The position numbers and the translations under genes were made by a program. This document shows positions 33,058 to 43,500 of a stretch of 64,000 nucleotides of DNA, piece after piece; the first letter of the stretch is position 1; each line of letters starts with the position of its first letter. The DNA is from Schizosaccharomyces osmophilus. Taxonomy: Eukaryota; Ascomycota; Schizosaccharomycetes; Schizosaccharomycetales; Schizosaccharomycetaceae. Location: contig NC_079239.1 in NCBI RefSeq assembly GCF_027921745.1, positions 1,515,501 through 1,579,500 of the forward strand, given 5' to 3'. Under the pieces are notes generated by a model, which was given only the letters and a program-made list of their open reading frames with translations, was not told the origin of the DNA and did no database searches.

Positions 33058-33732
33058 TTATGCAAGTAAAAACGTTAACGATGCAAAAAAAAGTACCCAG
33101 TCCCGCCGAGAAGTGTTTTTTAGTTTATTCGTTTTCCTTTTTGTTTTGTCTTCACTTGTTGCTTCCTTATCTTATTTTACGTACTTTAATTATTTGCAAG
33201 TCTATGGATAGGAACCAAAACTTGTATTTGGCGGCAAAGTCTTCTACTTAATAGCAAACTAATTGCATAGGTTTGCGATACTTTCATTTTTTTTTTTTCA
33301 TAGTACATTTTATTGTGGAATATATTGATTTGGAATTCGTTTTCCAGCTGAGACGCTCTTTTGATGATATAATATATAATTTATGGATTGAGCCATGAAA
33401 TCTCTATATTTCTAATGATTTATATGTTATGTTTATGTTCTATGTGAAAGCAAAGTTGAACCCAATTGTATACAAGTACGACTATTAAACTAGGAACGCT
33501 AATCCATGAAGTATTCAAAAAAATCAAATATAAAGTCAATAAAAAATGAAAATAATTAAGGTGATTAAGTGTAATGTCCAATTTCCGACTGAAAGAGCAT
33601 CAATTGCCAACACTGGATTTCTTTTGACCGGAGCAAAGCACTTGTAGTCAGTTTCAGTTGGGGCAAAAACATTCTTGCTTAGCAAGTACAAATAAAACAA
33701 GAAATTCCTTTTATTAAAATATATATATTTGA
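33058..33732. other. intergenic region sec63-dus1
   Basis: About 675 bases, AT-rich: 3' region of sec63 and promoter of dus1 (TATATATA at 33719-33727 just before its ATG). No further gene seen. Confidence 0.6.
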
Positions 33733-34932
33733 ATGATGGCAGCAGTAAAAAAGCTTCATGGAAGGGAATTTTATAAGAAACTTGGGTGTCCCAAGCGAAT
33801 ATTGGCTCCAATGGTAGATCAAAGTGAATTGCCCTGGAGAATTTTGGCAAGAAGATCAGGAGCCGACTTATGTTACAGTCCGATGTTTCATTCTAGATTG
33901 TTTAGCGAAAGTGAAGATTACCGTAGCAAAGTATTTTCTACTAGAGACATTCCTGAAGAAAAGCCTTTGATAATTCAATTTTGCGGGAATGATCCAGAAA
34001 TAATGCTAAAAGCAGCTCAGTTAGCAGCTCCTTATTGTGATGCTGTAGATTTGAATTTGGGTTGTCCCCAGGGTATTGCGAAAAAAGGTAAATATGGATC
34101 CTTTTTGCAAGACAATTGGCCTATAATCGAATCTATAATTAAAAAGTTGCATGAAGAGTTACCAATCCCTGTAACTGCTAAGATTCGCATTTTTCCTGAT
34201 CCGAAAAAGACGCTGGAATATGCAGAAATGATTCTCAATGCCGGCGCTTCATTTCTAGCTGTTCATGGACGCCTTCGTGAGCAAAAGGGACAATTTACTG
34301 GAGTGGCGGATTGGGAACAAATTAGCATGCTCCGCAAAAGCCTTCCTGCTGGCACGGTTTTGTTTGCCAACGGCAATATTCTTCATCCATGTGATATTGA
34401 CCGATGTATTGAAGCTACCGGTGTAGACGGTGTCATGTCTGCGGAAGGAAGTCTGTATAATCCCAAAATTTTTCTCCCCTCTAATTCCCCCATGAATATA
34501 TTATATCCTCGTGTCGATGACATCTGCGATGAATATTTGAACATTATACGTGAGTTCGGTCTTGATACAGATTATAGTACCCGTTCTGCCATTAAAGGCC
34601 ATATGTTTAAGTTAATGAGGCCTTTATTAAGTATCCATACAGATATTCGAAGTATGCTGGCCACAGAATGTACTCCCCGTGATTTTGAGAGCTTTCCTCG
34701 TGCTGTAGCTGCTCTCCGAAAGCGTCTAAATGAATGCAAAGAAAAGGATGAAATTCGTGAAGAAGACGAACCGAATGAAGAAAAAAAGGATGAACTTGGA
34801 TATCCCAAGATTCCTTGGTGGCGTGCTCAACCATATGTTCGTCCTTCAACAGAACCGTCTGTGACTAAACGGAAACTGGAAGAAGCGCCTGTTTCTGAAG
34901 CTCCGGTTAAAAAGTTGAATATAACTAGTTAG
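33733..34932 (+). CDS. dus1: tRNA dihydrouridine(16/17) synthase Dus1
   Basis: FMN-dependent reductase that converts uridine to dihydrouridine in the tRNA D-loop. The single-exon ORF gives 399 residues, equal to my memory of the S. pombe protein; two ATGs in a row (33733, 33736) make the start slightly uncertain. The TIM-barrel signature RILAPMVDQSELPWRILARR is followed by the catalytic Cys111 in LNLGCPQG, FMN-contact segments (VTAKIRIFPD, FLAVHGRLREQ, LFANGNI) and a Dus helical domain. The charged C-terminus (EEDEPNEEKKDELG) ends after a putative nuclear signal, VKKLN. Confidence 0.94.
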   Translation: MMAAVKKLHGREFYKKLGCPKRILAPMVDQSELPWRILARRSGADLCYSPMFHSRLFSESEDYRSKVFSTRDIPEEKPLIIQFCGNDPEIMLKAAQLAAPYCDAVDLNLGCPQGIAKKGKYGSFLQDNWPIIESIIKKLHEELPIPVTAKIRIFPDPKKTLEYAEMILNAGASFLAVHGRLREQKGQFTGVADWEQISMLRKSLPAGTVLFANGNILHPCDIDRCIEATGVDGVMSAEGSLYNPKIFLPSNSPMNILYPRVDDICDEYLNIIREFGLDTDYSTRSAIKGHMFKLMRPLLSIHTDIRSMLATECTPRDFESFPRAVAALRKRLNECKEKDEIREEDEPNEEKKDELGYPKIPWWRAQPYVRPSTEPSVTKRKLEEAPVSEAPVKKLNITS

Positions 34933-35383
34933 AAAGTTGGGGTTAAAAGACTCTTTGAGAAAATGGAAACGAAGGAAAAATAGAGTTTGGTTTGGGTTAC
35001 TTTTCTACTTGATTGAGAATTGGATATTAGGTTGCATAAAAATATATACATTACGGACTTACATTCTTGAATGTAGAACATAAGTAAGAAGGTATATTAG
35101 GATGAATAAAACAGATGTAAAATATATTATGAACACACTAGCTTAACAAATGAAATTATGAAGAAGAATAAGAGGATGCGAAACTGAACGACTACATTGG
35201 AGAATTCTGTGAGCGTCAGTGGATTATAAAGTGAGCGATTAATAAAAAGGTAATTGAATTAGGAATAATTATAAACAATCCAAACGACAAATAATAATTA
35301 GCGATCATAAACATAAAGTACATAGTAAGCAAAGGAATGAAGTAAAAAAAAAAAATAGAACACCATCATAACATAAATGATAT
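34933..35383. other. convergent 3' region dus1-pib1
   Basis: About 450 bases between converging genes. AT-rich with A runs near 35345-35354; no gene seen. Confidence 0.6.
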
Positions 35384-36226
35384 CTAATGAAAGGTAGCGG
35401 CATGAACAGGGCATCCGGCAGCACCTGTACTTAGCCAGTCGCGATAACATTTTAAGTGGAACATACATAAGCAATATTCAATTCGCGCAACTTTGTCTCC
35501 CGGGGAGAATTCTTCAAAACATACTATACATTCTTCACCAACACAAGGTGAATTCTCCGTTATTTGAACGCTGATATACCGTCGAGCGTGTTTCAGGAAC
35601 TCCTTTATATTTGGGGGAGAAGACCCGTTATGATTGAAACAAGAAGCAATATGCTCTTCTCTTTCCCCTTGTGACTTAAACTTTGAAAGAGATACATAGC
35701 AAACTGGACATTCTATCATGTCATCAAGATTATTCGCATCATTTGCTGAAGGATTGCTTTCAGCACGAGGCAGTGGGAAACGGGTATAAGCTAAAACGGG
35801 AGGAGTGGATTCACCATCCATACAGGTGGGTATCGGAAAAGGAATATCAAGAGTTCTCAGCTCAGATAATTGATGATGGCAGTCTTCACATACGCGGACA
35901 ACGCACCACGTAGGCTCAGTTTCATAATCATTCGTAACATCATCTTCAACGCCATGAGAATCCTCGTCAAAAAGAGCTAATGGATCTAACGAATCTGTCG
36001 GATCGGCAGATATACTTATTGATGGAAGTTCAGCGGTATAATTTGAACAATTGGCACAGTATATCTTTCCACACCATCTACAATGGTGCTTTCGTCGGAA
36101 CCAATTAAAAGAAGATTCACAATGAGGACAAGAGATAGCATCTTCATCTGCTTGCCATTCTGCGGCGGGAGTGTCTATCAGTAGCTGGCACAAGGCAGGC
36201 GGATACGGTGACTCATTCTCATTCAT
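35384..36226 (-). CDS. pib1: FYVE-RING endosomal ubiquitin ligase Pib1
   Basis: E3 ubiquitin ligase bound to PtdIns3P on endosomes and vacuoles. The single-exon product is 280 residues, matching S. pombe Pib1. An N-terminal FYVE zinc finger has the three lipid-binding motifs: WQAD (24-27), RKHHCR (45-50) and a closing RVCEDC. A central C2HC finger (CPVCYVSLSKF, then EEHIASCFNH) recalls UBZ-type ubiquitin binders. The C-terminal RING is at about 233-275: CIVC, then CLCMFH, C, and a final CPVH. The last zinc ligand is thus His275 rather than Cys, a variant I believe is shared by Pib1-type proteins. The protein ends five residues after it. Confidence 0.94.
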   Translation of the reverse strand: MNENESPYPPALCQLLIDTPAAEWQADEDAISCPHCESSFNWFRRKHHCRWCGKIYCANCSNYTAELPSISISADPTDSLDPLALFDEDSHGVEDDVTNDYETEPTWCVVRVCEDCHHQLSELRTLDIPFPIPTCMDGESTPPVLAYTRFPLPRAESNPSANDANNLDDMIECPVCYVSLSKFKSQGEREEHIASCFNHNGSSPPNIKEFLKHARRYISVQITENSPCVGEECIVCFEEFSPGDKVARIEYCLCMFHLKCYRDWLSTGAAGCPVHAATFH

Positions 36227-36669
36227 TCTGAATAGACGGCCACATGTAAATATTTCTGGTGTCGGAAGAATTTATATCGTACTATTATATGTAGATAGCT
36301 AATCTTCCTGCTTCTCGTAAACGAAAAAGCTGCCCGTTAGCTTGATTTAGCCAACTATGAGTGAAGGATAAAGAAAGGGACTGTACAAGCAATCAATTGC
36401 TTAAGCAGTTATATAAGATTGCAAATAAAGATAAAAAATAATAGTTTGTAAATAAAAATAGCCGAATTGGTGTAATTAACCAATTTCTGTGCAGAGTTTA
36501 TACTTCAGTGGCAGGAAGAAGATAGAATTTGGTTCACGAGAAAGCCAACATAAAGTTGATTCTTAACGATAAATAGCAATTCTATCCAAAATGCTAACAA
36601 TAAACTGAAAGGGAAGACAAGAATAAATTCTTTTATAGATGGTAATAAACAAAGTGGATTAGTAGATTG
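36227..36669. other. intergenic region upstream of pib1
   Basis: About 440 bases between two minus-strand genes; pib1 promoter and mug20 3' end. AT-rich; nothing recognised. Confidence 0.55.
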
Positions 36670-37210
36670 TTAGAGGTTTTCGAGCAAGGCTTTCTGAGCG
36701 GAATTTTCAGAGGATTTGAGTTTCTAAAAATGGGAATGATTAGCGGATGTTCTCTTTCAATATAAACTTACTTCCATAGCACGCTTGAGCTTCTCTTGAG
36801 ATGCTTTACAATGGTTTCTTACCGAAACTTGAAAGCAATCTACGCGTTCTTGAAGATCAAGGACGGTGCAATTTTCTTGTGAAAGTTTCTCTTCTTCAGT
36901 ATCAATTTCTTGTATTTTGGTAGAAACCTGCTCGTACTCGGAAAGTAGCAGGGAAAGCGTTTTCGACGCGTCTTGATACAACTTCTGAATACTCTGAAGT
37001 TTGGATTGATTGTTCTGGTAGTGCTGAAGAATTGTTTCCCTAAATTATTAGCTTAGCATTACCAGAGGCTTCGTACTTGGCTTGGCCTTCTATAATGTAG
37101 GATTGAAGGACGCGATCGTGATGTTTATTGAAAGATAGAACAGCTTGTGAAACGAAAGTAGCGTGTCGATTGCTTAATTCCGTTTGTAAATAATTTACTA
37201 AATTAGACAT
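36670..37210 (-). CDS. mug20: meiotic linear-element protein Mug20
   Basis: Meiosis-specific component of linear elements, the fission-yeast relative of axial elements, needed with Rec10 and Rec25/Rec27 for double-strand-break hotspots. Three exons (37077-37210, 36772-37039, 36670-36723) give 151 residues, exactly the remembered S. pombe length. Introns are 37 and 48 nt, with GTACGA and GTAAGT donors. The protein starts MSNLVNYLQTELSNRH and is almost entirely heptad-like helix (LLLSEYEQVSTKIQEIDTEE), ending QKALLENL. Identification depends on position between pib1 and tlg1, length and coiled-coil nature, because such proteins have no catalytic motif. A forkhead FLEX box lies 470 bases upstream, fitting meiotic induction. 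Confidence 0.82.
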
Positions 37211-37911
37211 TGTATATACGAGGAATTGCTTTTTCTGTGATAGGGAAAGAGTAAGTTTGATCTCGCGGTGAATTCATGTTTACCCTATTGTATTCCCGAC
37301 GCGTACTTTTTCTAGGAATCAGTGAGAATTTATATATATAAACAGAAGCAAAAGTTATCTCTTTTCTGAATCTAATTAGAAAGTCTGTTTTTTAAAGAAG
37401 ATTTTTTCAATCGGTTCTTTTTATTGAAGTCAACTTTATGCTACTTATGACTTTGATGAAACGTAAAGAACCTGCTTTTTATAGAGTTAATATCGTTTGT
37501 TCATGTAATATCTGGCTCGATTTCAAGGTAAACAAAAGTAGCTGTCAAGCCGATGGAGCAGTTTTTGTCGATTTCTGCCGAACCAAATTCAGAAATATAT
37601 CAAAAATAGGAAACGTGAAGAATTTCTTTAAGACAAATGTAGAAACAGACACAAAAACTGCTTTACGGACTGCTGACTTGTTTGTTTACACTTCGTAGTG
37701 TTACCTACACGTTTCAATGTTACTTAGTTACTTACTTCGTAATTACAAACTGAAACTGGCTTATTCCGACAAACACTAAGGACGAAGTCGTTGAAACTCT
37801 ATGGTATTATTCTTTTCATATTTTATATAAGCAGATATTAGCATTGTAAACATTCATAATAAGAGTACCTTTTGTTCATAAAAGGTTTGGCTTTGCTTGC
37901 GTTTGGGCAGA
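37211..37911. other. divergent promoter region mug20-tlg1
   Basis: About 700 bases. Contains FLEX-like boxes (37678-37689 on the minus strand; GTAAACAAAA at 37528-37537 on the plus strand). An 86-codon plus-strand frame (37438-37698) has no recognisable feature and is probably chance. Confidence 0.55.
37678..37689 (-). promoter_or_regulatory. FLEX (forkhead/Mei4) box upstream of mug20
   Basis: Read on the minus strand the sequence is GTAAACAAACAA, an excellent fit to the FLEX element used by the meiotic forkhead factor Mei4. It is oriented with and 470 bases upstream of the meiotic gene mug20. Regulation by it is inference. Confidence 0.55.
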
Positions 37912-38697
37912 ATGGAAGACCCTTTTTACGAAGTGAAAGCGTAAGTTGGAGTTATCTCTCTTGCTATACGAATAATCAAATATCAGTGAAAGCTAATGAT
38001 GAACAGTGATGCTTCGGCTCAAATGGAAAATGTCCGCAAACTATTTGGATCATTCATGAAGAATCGAAACGCAGGGATTCCAGCACCAAACACAGAGCTT
38101 TCATTTGCAATTGAAGAGCTGAATGAAACATTAGCAGATTTGAAAGGAGCTATAGAGATTGCGATGAACAACTCTGAACGATATGGTTTGGACGAGCAAG
38201 AATTGACAGCAAGAAGGAAGTTTATTACAGACCTCGATGTTGAATTAAATAATATCAGCTTACAAATGAAGGCAGCTCCAAGTGTTGCTGTAAACACAGA
38301 GCCCTATAGCACGGACATGGCAAAGACAGCATTGACCGAAGACGACCGCCAGTCTCGAAGACAGATGCAGGAACAATTATATGACCAACAGGATGTTATG
38401 TTAGATGGAGTGTATGATACCGTTGGTAATATACGTGGCCTAGCTCAAGTGATGGGTCAAGAGTTGGGAGAGCAATCGAACATTATAGATACACTTGATC
38501 ATACAATAGAAAACACGAATCATAAACTGCGTCGAGGAATGAAAAGATTAAAGGATTTTACAGTTTCCAGTGCCGGTACGAAATCCCATTTTGGAAAGTT
38601 GTACTAACAGACTTCATTAGATTCAAGGTCGGGTTGTTGCATTACTGTCTTAATCTTCGTATTATTAGTTTTGCTTGTACTCATTATTCTTTTGTAA
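37912..38697 (+). CDS. tlg1: Qc-SNARE Tlg1 (syntaxin-6 type)
   Basis: t-SNARE of the trans-Golgi and endosome, with Tlg2 and Vti1 in retrograde fusion. Three exons: 37912-37940, 38007-38575 and 38621-38697, giving 224 residues. The first encodes [10 protein letters not shown], the conserved syntaxin-6 start. The second covers the helical N-terminal domain and the SNARE motif ([20 protein letters not shown], zero-layer Gln in this region). The last exon, reached with a GTACGA donor, CTAAC branch and TTAG acceptor, encodes DSRSGCC and the membrane anchor [18 protein letters not shown]. Without that exon the second exon runs to a stop at 38607 and the protein would lack an anchor, so the three-exon model is clearly right. 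Confidence 0.9.
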
Positions 38698-38836
38698 TTT
38701 GTTTTAAGTCCAATGACCTTTATGATAACTAAGTATACATGGATTTCACGCTACTTATATATTTCATTATCAGACGACATTTCGCCTAAAAGGAGTTTAT
38801 ACCCATGAGATTTATTAATCCTCATCACTTGTAACT

Positions 38837-39731
38837 CTAATTTTTGGATTTTTTGCTGGGTGGTTCCTGATCTGTATAGGTTAGTAAAAATACTACAACC
38901 GTCTTCTATGACAATGACTAGACTTACTCTCTCCTTCTGCGGCCTCGTCTTTTCCTTCATCATCATCTTCTTCTTCCAAATCTACAGAGCCTTCTTCATC
39001 GCTAGCCTCTTCAGTCATGGCTTCAGTGAAGTACTTGACAGCGTTGGGGAATAAGTCTTCAGCCAAAAAGATGGTAAGAGAGGCACCATCAAAGTCGTCT
39101 TCTTCTTCTTCGCCAGTCCAACGGAAATAGTCAAAGAAGTTGGGAGGGCTGTCTTGATTCTTGCGGAATAGGCTCTTTCCAGTCTTCCACTTGATGTCTG
39201 TAGGCTTCGAAACGAGAGAAGTGTTAGTTTTTTCCAAACCCTCTTCGTCTTTTGTAGTGCTTTCTTTCACACAGACTTCCTTAACCAAACTAAGGTTATC
39301 ATCCTCCAAATAATCGTTGGATTGGAAAGTCAAGGTGATGCGAACATTACGAGGGTCTTCCTTGTCATATCTTTCAACATAGATGTTTTCCAACTTCTCC
39401 AAAAGGATGCTATCTTCAGGAGTAATGTATTGGCCTAGGAAAAAGGTTAGCAAACGTTAGTGCAGAGACCGACTCCAGCAAACATACTAATTTCATCTCC
39501 TGCAGCTTCAAGAACGACCACCCAGAAGTTGCGAATGTTCTTTAAAATATCGCGGCGTTTCTCAAAAAGAGGCTTAAACAATTCATTCTGCTTTCTTACT
39601 GTTATAAAGGTTAGTGATACGGAATGACATTGATCTATTGTTATGACAAGCAACTTACAGATTTCAATTTCAGCCTTTCCGAAATCTTGTTCAAGATTAG
39701 CAAGGTTCTCAAAGGCTTCTGCGGCATCCAT
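38837..39731 (-). CDS. ccp1: NAP-family histone chaperone Ccp1
   Basis: Nucleosome-assembly-protein family chaperone; S. pombe Ccp1 limits CENP-A (Cnp1) loading at non-centromeric sites. Four exons (39659-39731, 39488-39598, 38928-39434, 38837-38871) give 241 residues, near the S. pombe 244. The fold is visible: dimerisation helix (LFKPLFEKRRDILKNI), NFWVVVLEAAGDEIS, then the earmuff region (VRITLTFQSNDYL), GKSLFRKNQDSPPNFFDYF, and an acidic tail (EEEDDDEGKDEAAEGE). The last mini-exon adds NQEPPSKKSKN, a small basic tail that could act as a nuclear localisation signal. Name relies on position next to tlg1 and gcn2. Confidence 0.88.
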
Positions 39732-40594
39732 GTTTTATTGATTAGTATAATTTGGCAAAAAGTTGAAATTTTTTAAACAGTATGCTGGCATTCTTTCGAA
39801 ATTTTGTGTATTACCCTTACTAGGAGGTGATATTCGAAATTCTTCACAAGAAAAGGATTTCGCGTTTAATGTTTCTTTTTTGGATTAAACTTTTTTTTCT
39901 TCCTTTCTTGGGGTCCATTGTTCCATTCCTTCTAAGTGCAATGGCGTGGTAACAGAGAAATTATTAAGCTGATATTATATCCTCATTCGGACTTGGATAC
40001 GTTATTTCGCCTAGATACAAGACTACTAGTTGCAATCGATGTTTTCCAATACCTGCTTCAAAAGTTGCCTAGTTAGGTGCATCAAGTGTTTGTTTAATTG
40101 CGGGCATGCTAATTCAAGTCACTCAAGTCTACTTCCCTTGCTATTTAAAGCTTAACTTTCAAAGTACAATAGTAGCTAAAATTGGCCTGTAAAGACTATT
40201 TTCACATAGCGGGTCAGGTATTTCAAACAGGTTGGTTTCATAAGCATTAACTTTTCCGAAAGTTTTTTCTGCACTATTATATCAAATTTAGATGGTAGCA
40301 TTTTGTGCCATCAATCAAGAGTCTTAATTCTTAGGATAATAATCAACCCATCAAAGGAACTTTATGGAGGATGAGTTACTGAAACTATATAGTATGATAC
40401 AGTTTTTAGCAAATAAATTTATGAGTTTTGCGAAGAAGTCCAATAATTTTGTGGAAGTATTATGATGCTCTTTTCTTAGTACTTGTATCTTTTGCACCTA
40501 CCGTACTACAAACTTTCAATTGAACACTGAAGCTGAATAGCATCTAAAAGACATTTGATTATTTCCAATTGACATTCTTTTTAAAGAATTGTTT
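39732..40594. other. divergent promoter region ccp1-gcn2
   Basis: About 860 bases between divergent genes, AT-rich with T runs near 39891. No ORF or RNA motif supported. Confidence 0.6.
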
Positions 40595-43500
40595 ATGGAC
40601 GCTGCGAAACGTTTGGAATTATGTCGGGAAACACAACAGAATGAAATCGCGGCTTTGAAGGCAATTTTCATGGACGACTTTGAGGAGTTGAAATCCAAAA
40701 ATGCGTGGAACGTAAGTGATTTTTATTAATTGTTAAGCTAACCGTTATTATTAGGTATCTAATGGAAGGGTCTTCGCTATTCATTTATGTTCTCGTAGTC
40801 CGAGCGCTAAAAGCATTGCAAAAGTTGATCTCTATATCGAGTTGGGAAGAAGTTATCCCTATGTTAAACCAACAGTAAAGCTTCAAAATGGAGAAAATGT
40901 TTTGAAGTCTCAGATTCGCTTTCTGCTTAAAAAATTGGATCAGAAGGCGAAGGAACTATTGGGTGAAGAAATGATATTTGAATTCGCTAGTATGGTACAG
41001 GAATATTTGAATGATTGGCAATCAGATCTATCCTCACAGTTTGCCAGTTTGGAGGAAGAGCGTGCTGTACAACTTCAGCAAGATAGAGAGCGTGCTGAAA
41101 TGGATGAACAGTTAAAACTAGAAAAAGAGAAGGAAGCTCATTACGAGGAAGAAAAGATTTTACAGAATAAGATTCGCGATGAACTTCAACGCCGCTCTTA
41201 CGATTCTCCGCAGTCTCCCAAAGAAAAAAAAATAGATGACACTAACAAATTGACTTTTGATCGATTGCCTTCTTCAGTTTATTTTGACTGCTCCATTTCT
41301 GTGAAAAACTACCAAGATTCTCTCGTTGAATTTCATAAAGTGATTCCATTATACAGGATATCTAGCTCTCCTCTTTCCACTTTGGCGCTAGCGAAAGCTG
41401 ATATCGATGAAGCCCTATTTCCAGATTGCATCTTCATGCTTAGAATGGTACGGTTAACGAACCCTTACTATAGTACTGAAGCTGGCAAAAAATCAATTCA
41501 AGATTTGGAAAGCGAACTGGAAAATTTAAAAGTCATTCGACATGATTTACTGGCTTCCATCTATGAATATCAGTTGCAGCGCGAAATAGAAAGTCATGGC
41601 TGGCGTCTGTATATATTACAAGAATATTCTAACAAACTTACTCTGGCTGGCTTGTTACAAACCATTGTGACCTTAGACGTAGAGACTGTTCGAACTTTTT
41701 CCAATAACATTTTAGAAGGACTTGCCGAACTTCATCGACTAGGAATATCTCATCGCAACCTTCATTTAGATAATGTCATTTTATTTCAGTCTGGTCACAA
41801 AACTTTCGCTAAACTCATGGATTTTTGCTTTACAAGGACTTTACGAGATATGAATGCTTCGTCTCCTTTTCATACAGAATCTCAAAGTATCCCTGGAATC
41901 TTGCCAGAGGATTTGTATCCACCGGAAGTCAATGAAACCTTTTTCATGTCGGCTTCTCGGAAAACCGATATTTGGTGCTTTGGACTCTTGGTTTTACAAA
42001 TGCTTTGCGGTATGCATGTTTTGCAGAAATTTTCTTCAATAAAGCTTTTATTCAGTCATGTCATACCTTTACTGCCAGGACCATATCAGGAACTTATTCG
42101 ACGTTGCTTGATGCGTGATCCTAAAAAGAGGCCGACCGCTACGGACCTGCTTGCAAGTCAAGTAATCAGACTCGGGACGTCTATATTGACTACAGTTGAG
42201 CAAGGTTCATTGGGAAGAAACACCCGGATGTCCTATGGCGGACAGGACGGAATAATAGATATGTTATACAGAAAAAGCGTCTCGCGCTATGAATCTGATT
42301 TTGAGGAAATTGAATTCCTTGGCAAAGGTGGATTTGGGGAAGTGGTTAAAGTAAAGAATCGCATTGATGGACGATTTTATGCTATTAAAAAGCTCTTACT
42401 CCACCACAATGACAAAGAAAACAGCCGAATTTTACGAGAAGTAATGACACTTTCACGTCTTCATCACGACCACGTTGTTCGGTATTATACTGCCTGGGTG
42501 GAAACTGATACTAGTGAAAATTTGAAGGAATCTGATTCTGAAGAAGATTCATTTGTTCCATCATCAAGAATAACCAGCGATATACAACATTCAAGTAGGT
42601 ATACCACAGACGATTTGTCAGATCTTGATATACATTTTGAAGGGGAGACTTCTAGTCCAGAAAATCCTGAACTGTCGCCGGAAACATCTTATTCTGCCTC
42701 GAATACTTCTGAAGATATTAATGTGGGTAGAAGTGAAAGCGATGTACGAACAATATACACAAACAAAACTGGAGAGCCGAACCTAAATGCTACTTTGTAT
42801 GTTCAAATGGAATATTGTGAAAAGCTGTCCTTACAAGATATTATTAGGGAAAAACTTCAAGTTGATGAAATATGGCGCCTGTTTAGACAAATACTAGAAG
42901 CGTTGGCGTATATTCACAGCCGTGGAATGATGCATCGGGACCTCAAACCTGGAAACGTGTTTTTAGATGAAAATAGAAATGTTAAGTTGGGAGATTTTGG
43001 CTTAGCGACTGAGAACGAGCCTAGTCAGATTATCAATGACAAATCAAAGAACAGAAATACTGGCGATGGTGAACTTACTTCGGGTGTAGGGACGGCTCTC
43101 TACGTTGCACCAGAGCTTTTAAAGAAAACTAGCGGTTTGCACTATGATGCGAAGGTGGACATGTATAGCTTAGGTATAATACTGTTCGAGATGTGTATGT
43201 CATTTTCAACATCTATGGAGCGAATTCGTTTAATTGATGCTATTAGATCCCCCTTTATCTTACTGCCTAATAATTTCCCCTTCTCTTTGACGAGCCATGA
43301 ATACAAAGTAATTCATTCACTTTTACAGCATGACCCTGCCAAAAGACCTTCTAGCCAAGAATTGCTGGAAAGTGAGGCTATACCTCCTAAAGTTGGCGAA
43401 GAATATATCCAAGAAGGTTTAAAATTGCTATCAAATCGAAATAGTCCCTATTATTCAAAACTGTTAAAAGTTCTCTTTAGCCAAGTTCCAGATAGGCATA

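Noticed and set aside
37438-37698. 86-codon plus-strand frame between mug20 and tlg1
   Set aside because: No recognisable feature and it overlaps the FLEX-containing promoter; probably chance.
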